This document shows positions 57,478 through 64,000 of a DNA stretch of 64,000 nt, piece by piece. A program made the translations under genes and the position numbers. How positions within the stretch are numbered: position 1 is the first letter of the stretch; every line of letters begins with the position of its first letter. The notes beneath the pieces were generated by a model. The model was not told where the DNA came from, did no database searches, and saw only the letters and a program-made list of their open reading frames with translations. The DNA is from Saprospiraceae bacterium (GTDB lineage Bacteria > Bacteroidota > Bacteroidia > Chitinophagales > Saprospiraceae): NCBI GenBank assembly GCA_016717145.1, contig JADKGD010000037.1:1-64000 (forward strand), given 5' to 3'.

Positions 57478-58344
57478 TTACAAGGTAACAATCTCATCAT
57501 ATGATTCAGGTCGTCGGTCTCTATAAAACTGCCATTTGCTTCTTACTTCAGTGATTAGGTCAAGGTCAAAAGAGCTGACCAATAGTTCGTCCTTGTCATC
57601 ACTAGCACACGCTATAATCTGGCCTAAAGGATTTACGAAATATGAGGTGCCGTAAAAATGACCCAGATTCCATGGTTTTTCTGTACCGACGCGATTGATA
57701 CATCCCATAAAATATGCATTGGCTACCGCGTGTGCCGGCTGTTCTAATTTCCATAGATACTGAGATTGTCCAACAGTTGTAGCGGATGGATTGTAGACAA
57801 TTTCTGCTCCATTCAGTCCAAGACATCTTGCTCCTTCCGGAAAATGTCGGTCGTAACAAATGTACACTCCGATTTTTGCATATTGGGTTTGAAAGACCGG
57901 ATAACCAAGATTGCCGGGTTTGAAGAAAAATTTTTCCCAGAATCCTCCGGTTTGTGGGATGTGATTTTTTCGATATTTACCCAGATATGTTCCATCAGCA
58001 TCGATGACGGCTGCTGTGTTATAATAAATACCGGTTTGCTCCATTTCATATACAGGTACAATCATGACCATTTTGTATTTTCGGGCATACACTTGCATCC
58101 GTTCTGTTGTTGGACCCGGAACACTCTCGGCTGAAGCATACCAGGCACTATCCTGTCCCGGACAGAAGTATGGGGTATTAAAAATTTCCTGAAAACATAG
58201 GATTTGTACACCTTGTCTACCAGCTTCTTCAATGTAGGGTATGTGTTTTTGCACCATGGCCTCTTTGATCTCTTCGATGCTGCCTTCGCCTTCTGTTTTA
58301 GCCAAACTTAATTGGATAAGACCTGATTTAATTATTCTTGACAT
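57478..58344 (-). CDS. Beta-ureidopropionase (nitrilase superfamily)
   Basis: 288 residues. The Glu-Lys-Cys triad is visible in CFQEIFNTPYF, GKYRKNHIPQ and GVYICYDRHFPEGAR. The sequence pattern FFFKPGNLGYPVFQT and the substrate-site stretch NPSATTVGQSQYLWKLEQPAHAVANAYF match N-carbamoyl-beta-alanine amidohydrolases. It cleaves ureidopropionate or ureidoisobutyrate to beta-alanine or beta-aminoisobutyrate, CO2 and ammonia. It sits between dihydropyrimidinase and preT, in pathway context. Confidence 0.93.
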   Translation of the reverse strand: MSRIIKSGLIQLSLAKTEGEGSIEEIKEAMVQKHIPYIEEAGRQGVQILCFQEIFNTPYFCPGQDSAWYASAESVPGPTTERMQVYARKYKMVMIVPVYEMEQTGIYYNTAAVIDADGTYLGKYRKNHIPQTGGFWEKFFFKPGNLGYPVFQTQYAKIGVYICYDRHFPEGARCLGLNGAEIVYNPSATTVGQSQYLWKLEQPAHAVANAYFMGCINRVGTEKPWNLGHFYGTSYFVNPLGQIIACASDDKDELLVSSFDLDLITEVRSKWQFYRDRRPESYDEIVTL

Positions 58345-58368
58345 TTTTAAATTATGAATGTTAAATTA

Positions 58369-58450
58369 TGAATTATCAACCTCATCAATCATCAACCATC
58401 AACCTCATCAACCATCAACCTCATCAACCATCAACCTCATCAACCATCTA
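58369..58450. repeat. 16-bp tandem repeat in operon spacer
   Basis: About four to five units of CATCAACCTCATCAAC fill most of the 109-bp gap between dihydropyrimidinase and ureidopropionase genes. It ends 4 bp before the dihydropyrimidinase stop. A simple sequence array; no hairpin of note. Confidence 0.8.
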
Positions 58451-58453
58451 TTA

Positions 58454-59836
58454 TTACATTTTTCCTGCTACTTTTTTCCTTTTTACAAACTGACCATAGC
58501 CTTTCTCCACCTTACATTCATTGTTGTCAATGACCACTTTGCCACGCAATAATACTGTTTTTATTTTTCCTTGGACTTCCCAGCCTTCATAGCCGCTGTA
58601 ATCTACGTTCATGTGGTGTGTTTTGACCGAAAGCGTATGTGTTTCATTAGGATCAAGTATGATGATGTCTGCATCACTGCCGATCGCTATGGTGCCTTTT
58701 TTTGGAAACATTCCAAATATTTTTGCAGCATTGGTACTAGCTACTTCGACATATCTGTTTAGCGTGATTTTATCTTTATTTACGCCCTCGCTAAAAAGCA
58801 GTTCCATACGATTTTCGATAGCAGGATGGCCATTGGGTATCTTCGAAAAATCATCCCTGCCCATCAGCTTTTGTTCCCAATTGAATGGACAATGATCTGT
58901 AGCTACGACCTTTACCAGTCCTTGATTGATACCTGCCCACAACGTGGCTTGATCTTTCTTTTCCCTTAACGGTGGACTCATCACCCATTTGGCACCTTCA
59001 AAATTATCTTCGTACAAGGATGCATCCAGAATCAGATATTGAATGCAGGTTTCTACAAAGATGTTTTGGTTTCTTTTGGTGGCATTTCTCACGGCATTCA
59101 AAGCACCTTCACAAGTCAGGTGAACAATATAACCGGGACATCCTGTGTATTCAGCCATATCGACAAATCTGCTGCTGGCTTCCGCCTCCGTTACTTCCGG
59201 TTGTGACAAATAATGATAAATTGGCGCCAGTTTGCCTTCGGATCTGTGTTTTGCTATTAAAAAATCAATCATATCTCCATTGGTTGCATGAACATTTATC
59301 AAGCCGCCAAGCTTTTTTACTTCTTGCATTAAACCTACCATTTGACGATCATCAATCATTAGCGCACCTTTGTATGCCATAAATGTTTTGAAAGATGTAA
59401 TGCCTTCAACTTCTATAAAATGACGGATTTCTTTTTTTGTTTCTTCATTAAAATCAGTGACTGCCATATGAAAACTATAGTCACCCACTGCATTGTTATC
59501 GCTTCTTCCTTTCCACTCCTTAAGCGCGGATTGTAAACTTTTGCCTTGGGTCTGTAAAATAAAATCAATAACCGTCGTCGTACCACCAAAAAGGGCCGCA
59601 CGAGTACCGGTCTCATAATTGTCACTGGAATATGTACCCATAAATGGCATATCCAAATGCACGTGAGGATCAATACCTCCGGGCATGACCAAGGCTCCTG
59701 AAGCGTCAATGACCCGATCGGCAGGAATATTAAGGCCTTGGCCAATGACTTGAATGGTTTCACCTGTTATATAAATATCTGCCATGTAATCATCAGTAGC
59801 AGTTATTATTCTCCCATTTTTTATTAAGATACTCAT
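58454..59836 (-). CDS. hydA: Dihydropyrimidinase
   Basis: 460 residues, amidohydrolase superfamily. Metal ligands: GGIDPHVHLDMPF, the carbamylated Lys in FKTFMAYKGAL, NVHATNGD, YIVHLTCEGA and VATDHCPFNW. The tail WEVQGKIKTVLLRGKVVIDN is typical of hydantoinase/dihydropyrimidinase. It hydrolyses dihydrouracil/dihydrothymine to N-carbamoyl-beta-amino acids. The neighbours set the specificity as pyrimidine rather than hydantoin. Confidence 0.95.
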   Translation of the reverse strand: MSILIKNGRIITATDDYMADIYITGETIQVIGQGLNIPADRVIDASGALVMPGGIDPHVHLDMPFMGTYSSDNYETGTRAALFGGTTTVIDFILQTQGKSLQSALKEWKGRSDNNAVGDYSFHMAVTDFNEETKKEIRHFIEVEGITSFKTFMAYKGALMIDDRQMVGLMQEVKKLGGLINVHATNGDMIDFLIAKHRSEGKLAPIYHYLSQPEVTEAEASSRFVDMAEYTGCPGYIVHLTCEGALNAVRNATKRNQNIFVETCIQYLILDASLYEDNFEGAKWVMSPPLREKKDQATLWAGINQGLVKVVATDHCPFNWEQKLMGRDDFSKIPNGHPAIENRMELLFSEGVNKDKITLNRYVEVASTNAAKIFGMFPKKGTIAIGSDADIIILDPNETHTLSVKTHHMNVDYSGYEGWEVQGKIKTVLLRGKVVIDNNECKVEKGYGQFVKRKKVAGKM

Positions 59837-59896
59837 GAATTATAAATTATGAATTCAAACAAATCAACAAATCAAACAAATCAACATATCAACAAA

Positions 59897-61345
59897 TCAA
59901 TTCTTCATCAACAACCAATATATCAATCCACTGATACCAAATCCAACAAACCAGGCATAGTGATACAAGCCGGTGATCCAGGTGGGAAATGTTTCAGTAC
60001 CCACACTGCCAATGGTCAATAAAAATCCCGGAATATTGGGTAAAATACCTATAATCAGTGCCAAAATAGCCGCTGTATTAAACCCACCGGTAAAGCTATA
60101 CATACCATTGCTGTCATATAAATCATCAACGTCCAAAGTCTGCTTTCGGATAAAGTAATAATCTACAATAAGAATGCCTCCGACTGGTCCCAGCAAGCTT
60201 GAATAACCAACGAGCCAGGTGAATATATACCCTGAAGGATCTGCTATCAATTTCCATGGAAAGATCATCACACCGATAATACCGGTGATGTATCCACCTT
60301 TTTTGAAGTCTATTTTGGATGGGCTCAAATTGGCAAAATCATTGGCCGGACTAACAATATTGGCTGCAATATTAGTGGCAAGCGTCGATATGGCAACTGC
60401 GATCATGGCGATACTAACCAGCAATTTGCTATCAAACTTTCCCGCAAGTATGACAGGATCCCATATCGTAGTACCAAACACTATCGTAGTAGCAGATGTA
60501 ACGACAACACCCACAAAAGCAAAAAGTGTCATTGATGAAGGTAATCCATAGATTTGACCTTTAATCTGAGCATTTTGTGACGTCGCATATCGGGTGAAGT
60601 CGGGTATATTGAGTGATAGGGTAGCCCAAAAACCTACCATTCCTGTTAGTGCCGGAAAAAAGAAAGCAAAAAATTCAGATGTATTATTAAATTTTGAAGG
60701 AGTAGCTAATATAGGACCCAATCCTTTGGCAGCAACAATAGCCCAGGCAAGTAATGTCAAAGCAGCCAAAGGCAAAAATATCGCTTTGAAAACAAGCAGT
60801 TTACGAATACTCTCGACGCCAAGATAAACCACGTACATATTTAGTAACCAAAACAAAAAGAAACAAATTGCCGGACCTGTCTGCAGCCCCCAGGAATTCG
60901 GAAAAACCTGTGGTAATGTCTCCAAAGCCGGAAACCAAATACGCGCCATCTGATATATGGCAAAGCCACCAATCCATGTTTGGATACCAAACCAGCCACA
61001 AGCCACAATAGCCCTTAGTAATGCCGGGATATTGGCTCCTTTGGTGCCAAAACTTGCTCTCGCAAAAACCGGAAAAGGTATGCCATATTTAGCTCCGGCA
61101 TGACCATTTAAAATCATAGGTATCAATACAATGGAATTGCCCAAAAAAATAGTTAAAATGGCCTGCCACCAATTCATACCGCCTTCGATCAATGAACTTG
61201 ATAGCATATAGGTAGGTATACAAAGGCTCATGCCAATCCAAAGCGCCGCATAATTCCATGTCGTCCATGTCCTCTGATTGTGGGGAATAGGCGCCAGGTC
61301 TTCGTTATAGAGATCTGCATTTGTGGTAAAAATATTATCGGACAT
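59897..61345 (-). CDS. NCS1-family nucleobase:cation symporter
   Basis: 482 residues, about twelve membrane helices. NCS1 landmarks: NQRTWTTWNYAALWIGMSLCIPTYML at the start, WWQAILTIFLGNSIVLIPMILNGHAGAKYGIPFPVFARASFG, GWFGIQTWIGG, LNIPDFTRYA and LGPVGGILIVDYYFIRKQ. The aligned NW in the first helix and the pathway neighbours fit uracil, thymine or a related base or hydantoin as substrate. It lies 15 bp downstream of the aminotransferase gene in the operon. Confidence 0.93.
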   Translation of the reverse strand: MSDNIFTTNADLYNEDLAPIPHNQRTWTTWNYAALWIGMSLCIPTYMLSSSLIEGGMNWWQAILTIFLGNSIVLIPMILNGHAGAKYGIPFPVFARASFGTKGANIPALLRAIVACGWFGIQTWIGGFAIYQMARIWFPALETLPQVFPNSWGLQTGPAICFFLFWLLNMYVVYLGVESIRKLLVFKAIFLPLAALTLLAWAIVAAKGLGPILATPSKFNNTSEFFAFFFPALTGMVGFWATLSLNIPDFTRYATSQNAQIKGQIYGLPSSMTLFAFVGVVVTSATTIVFGTTIWDPVILAGKFDSKLLVSIAMIAVAISTLATNIAANIVSPANDFANLSPSKIDFKKGGYITGIIGVMIFPWKLIADPSGYIFTWLVGYSSLLGPVGGILIVDYYFIRKQTLDVDDLYDSNGMYSFTGGFNTAAILALIIGILPNIPGFLLTIGSVGTETFPTWITGLYHYAWFVGFGISGLIYWLLMKN

Positions 61346-61360
61346 ATCTTAACTTATGGT

Positions 61361-62707
61361 TTATTCAGTAACTGCTTCATCGGCAATGAATAATGCTTCG
61401 CTGATGATGGCAAGACCTTCATCTATTTGTGCTTTGGTCACAATCAGTGGGGGAGCGATAAAAACATAATTCCAACGAACAAAAGTATATAGTCCCAGGG
61501 CTTTGATTTTTGCGGCTACTTTATTCATAACTATCATTTCGTCAGGTTTTGCATTAAATGGCGCCAGGGCTTCTTTGGTTTTTCTGTTTTTTACCAATTC
61601 AAGACATCCCAACAACCCTGTATTTCTCCAGTCACCAATCGAGGGATGGATTTTTTTAAGATCTTCTATTCTCTGGTCCATGTAAGCGCCCATAATGGCC
61701 GCATTATCAATTAAGCCATCATCTTCATAGATTTTAAGGGTCTCCAGCGCAGCAGCACAAGCTACAGGATGCGCAGAATAAGTCAGACCAATAGCCAAAA
61801 CTACGTCATCAAATTTAGCTGCAATTTTATCTGAGATCATCAGACATCCAAAAGGCAGATAGCCACATGTCAAACCTTTTGCCATACAAATCATATCCGG
61901 GATGATGTTGTGATGCTCAAAACCAAACCATTTGCCGGTGCGCCCAAAACCACTCATCACCTCATCCATTATTAAAATGATGCCAAACGTATCACAAATG
62001 GTGCGTACAGCTTTCAGGTAGCCAACAGGATATTTCAGACAGCCCGATGAACCGCTTTCACCTTCTAATAAAATAGCGGCTATATTTCCCGGACCTTCAT
62101 ACGCAATGATGCGTTCCAGAGAGGCTACCTGTTCTTTAAGAAAACTTTCTTCTCCGTATTCCCAACGATAAGCTATTGGTAAGTCAAAATGTACAAAATT
62201 GGGTGCCTGCTGACTATCTACGGGCAATTTTCTAGGATCACCACTGGCAGTCATGGCTCCATTACTTGAACCATGATATGATTGATATCTGGTCAGGATT
62301 TTATGTCTTCCGGTATATAATCTGGCTACTTTGATGGCATTTTCTATAGATGTAGCACCACAAAGTGTAAAAAATGCTTTATTCAGATCACCGGGACAAA
62401 TTTCTGATAGTTTTTTGCCCAGATCGCCCCGTACTTTGGTCACACAACTTGGAGATACGTAAGCTACCTGTTGCATCTGTCTGACTACTGCATCCGTCAC
62501 CCTTTGGTTGCCATGGCCAATATTGACATTCATCAATCCACTGCTGAAATCTATAATTCTATTGCCGTCATAATCATACAAATAAACGCCTTCAGCGCGC
62601 TCAATTACCAAGGGAGCAATACCTTTTTGTTTACTCCATGAAAATAGGGTATAATCAAAACTGTCTTGCAGGATTTCTTGAGATTGCGATAATATGGCGG
62701 GATTCAT
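61361..62707 (-). CDS. Class III aminotransferase, probably beta-alanine / 3-aminoisobutyrate transaminase
   Basis: 448 residues. PLP-site motifs of class III: FSSGLMNVNIGHGN, LCGATSIENAIKVARLYTGR, YHGSSNGAMTASGDPR, ILIMDEVMSGFGRTGKWFGFEH and the Schiff-base Lys in CMAKGLTCGYLPFG. Its place between a methylmalonate-semialdehyde dehydrogenase and pyrimidine degradation genes indicates that it deaminates beta-alanine and/or 3-aminoisobutyrate to the semialdehydes. The amino acceptor (pyruvate or 2-oxoglutarate) cannot be told. Confidence 0.9.
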   Translation of the reverse strand: MNPAILSQSQEILQDSFDYTLFSWSKQKGIAPLVIERAEGVYLYDYDGNRIIDFSSGLMNVNIGHGNQRVTDAVVRQMQQVAYVSPSCVTKVRGDLGKKLSEICPGDLNKAFFTLCGATSIENAIKVARLYTGRHKILTRYQSYHGSSNGAMTASGDPRKLPVDSQQAPNFVHFDLPIAYRWEYGEESFLKEQVASLERIIAYEGPGNIAAILLEGESGSSGCLKYPVGYLKAVRTICDTFGIILIMDEVMSGFGRTGKWFGFEHHNIIPDMICMAKGLTCGYLPFGCLMISDKIAAKFDDVVLAIGLTYSAHPVACAAALETLKIYEDDGLIDNAAIMGAYMDQRIEDLKKIHPSIGDWRNTGLLGCLELVKNRKTKEALAPFNAKPDEMIVMNKVAAKIKALGLYTFVRWNYVFIAPPLIVTKAQIDEGLAIISEALFIADEAVTE

Positions 62708-62766
62708 AATGATTCAATTTTATAGAAAAAAATAATTTTATTTTGGCTTGTTTGTTTTAATGCAGA

Positions 62767-64000
62767 CTAACTCATCCAATTTATTCCGGCGTCAGCATTC
62801 CACTTAATGGTACTCTTTTTAAGCTTGGTCCAGAATTCAATAGAACTTTTGCCGGTGATGTCGCCTACACCAAATTTACTTTCATTCCATCCACCAAAAC
62901 TAAATGGTTCTCTGGGAACTGGGACACCAACATTTACACCGATCATTCCGGCGCTTGCCCTATCAATAATATACCTTGCCATGCCACCATTTTGGGTAAA
63001 TACGCTTGCAGCATTTCCATAAGGATTTGCATTTTCGATCGCCAAAGCTTCGTCCACCGTTTTGGTTCGTATGATGGATATAACTGGTCCGAATATTTCT
63101 TCTCTGGCTACACTCATATCAGAGGTCACAAAATCTATAACTGTCGGTCCTACATAAGTACCTTTTTCTTTGCCGGCCACCTTAGTGTTTCGGCCATCAA
63201 CCAGGATTTTTGCACCATCCTTTTCGGCTTCAGTTATGAAATGTTCTATTCGATCCAAAGAAGCTTTATTGATGACGGCGCCCAGGTTTACACCAGGGAC
63301 AATTTTACGTGCTTCATCACAAATTTTATCCACAATATGATCTATTGCGCCAACGCCAATCATAGCTGAAGCAGCCATACATCTCTGTCCGGCACAACCA
63401 GACATCGATGCTGCTACGTTTTGTGCGGTCATTTCTGAGATGGCATCAGGCAAAACCAGGAGATGATTTTTTGCGCCACCAAGGGCAAGGCACCTTTTAT
63501 AATTATGTGTGGCACGCTGGTAAACTATTTTAGCTATTTTGGTCGATCCTACGAAGGAAACAGCTTCAATTTTCGGGTGATCACATATCGCTTCTACTAT
63601 CTCTACGTCGCCATGCACAATATTAAAAACACCATCAGGCAATCCTGCTTCTTTTAATATATCTGCCAATCTACAACAGCTTAGAGGCACTTTTTCGGAT
63701 GGCTTCATGATCATACAATTTCCAAGGGCAAGTGCATTTGGTATGGTCCAGTTGGGAACCATAGATGGAAAGTTAAATGGTACAATAGATGCTACCACAC
63801 CCAATGGTACATGCTCTGTTCTGCATTCCACGCCTCTGCTGACTTCAAGCAATTCTCCAGTTACAAGTTGAGGTAATGAGGTGGCGAATTCTGTCAACTC
63901 AATACATTTTTCGATTTCTGCTACTGATTCGCCGTAAGTTTTACCATTTTCTTCACTACACAACGCGGCTAGTTCAGGGAGATATTTTTCAAGCAATTGT
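62767..64000 (-). CDS. mmsA: CoA-acylating (methyl)malonate-semialdehyde dehydrogenase, 5'-partial
   Basis: The last ~410 codons are present; the frame is open to the right edge, so the start lies beyond 64000. Aldehyde dehydrogenase motifs: VASIVPFNFPSMVPNWTIP, MKPSEKVPLSCCRL, FVGSTKIAKIVY, LGGAKNHLLVLPDA and the nucleophile in GCAGQRCMAAS, the MmsA-type cysteine context. It converts malonate or methylmalonate semialdehyde to acetyl-CoA or propionyl-CoA, completing pyrimidine breakdown. First visible gene of the minus-strand cluster. Confidence 0.94.
   Translation of the reverse strand, partial: QLLEKYLPELAALCSEENGKTYGESVAEIEKCIELTEFATSLPQLVTGELLEVSRGVECRTEHVPLGVVASIVPFNFPSMVPNWTIPNALALGNCMIMKPSEKVPLSCCRLADILKEAGLPDGVFNIVHGDVEIVEAICDHPKIEAVSFVGSTKIAKIVYQRATHNYKRCLALGGAKNHLLVLPDAISEMTAQNVAASMSGCAGQRCMAASAMIGVGAIDHIVDKICDEARKIVPGVNLGAVINKASLDRIEHFITEAEKDGAKILVDGRNTKVAGKEKGTYVGPTVIDFVTSDMSVAREEIFGPVISIIRTKTVDEALAIENANPYGNAASVFTQNGGMARYIIDRASAGMIGVNVGVPVPREPFSFGGWNESKFGVGDITGKSSIEFWTKLKKSTIKWNADAGINWMS

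Overview
The window looks like a chromosome segment from an uncultured Bacteroidota bacterium of the Saprospiraceae type. Support: low G+C with A-rich runs, promoters of the Bacteroidota TAnnTTTG class, type IX secretion (T9SS) C-terminal sorting domains, sensor kinases with large periplasmic two-component-regulator propellers, and cohesin/dockerin-like and PKD domains in secreted proteins. No rRNA, tRNA, integrase, transposase or CRISPR array was seen. Many genes are broken by single-base indels. In the housekeeping his operon all three breaks are explained by one missing A in an A-run, so I treat most breaks as likely consensus errors of a long-read assembly, and reserve 'pseudogene' for truncated or rearranged pieces.

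Region by region. 1-8.3 kb (+): a propeller sensor kinase and LuxR-type regulator pair, then a very large secreted protein (PPC-like, PKD-like, cohesin-like, dockerin and T9SS domains). 8.3-24 kb (mostly -): a surface-protein locus. It holds two formylglycine-generating-enzyme-like (FGE) proteins, two proteins with tandem GGxxDGF/Y repeats, a stand-alone LytTR regulator, a MopE/adhesin-like protein, an FG-GAP propeller protein and several truncated copies of these. 24-25 kb: an AbiE-like toxin/antitoxin pair. 25-31.4 kb (-): LuxR regulator, propeller sensor kinase and a BNR-type T9SS cargo in one operon. 32-38.2 kb (+): two more T9SS cargo proteins. 38.6-46.9 kb: ordinary core genes (dicarboxylate symporter, OstA-like protein, FAD oxidoreductase, DUF4293 protein, ArfB, two envelope proteins). 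47.1-54.2 kb (+): a complete histidine operon hisGDCBHAF(IE) behind a leader peptide with four consecutive His codons and an attenuator. 54.7-64 kb (-): a complete reductive pyrimidine degradation cluster (preA, preT, beta-ureidopropionase, dihydropyrimidinase, NCS1 transporter, aminotransferase, methylmalonate-semialdehyde dehydrogenase) running off the right edge.

The most interesting signal is a shared promoter architecture at four minus-strand operons (upstream of 13278, 16342, 21501 and 31345). A 16-bp palindrome TCACAT-N4-ATGTGA is centred exactly 45 bp upstream of the centre of a TAnnTTTG box each time. It heads the LytTR/GG-repeat/FGE operon, the FGE/GG-repeat operon, the FG-GAP/adhesin operon (through a 203-bp duplicated LytTR 5' end) and the LuxR regulator/kinase/cargo operon. 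This suggests one regulon tying two regulators to a family of cell-surface proteins, spread by local duplication of a promoter-plus-regulator 5' end.
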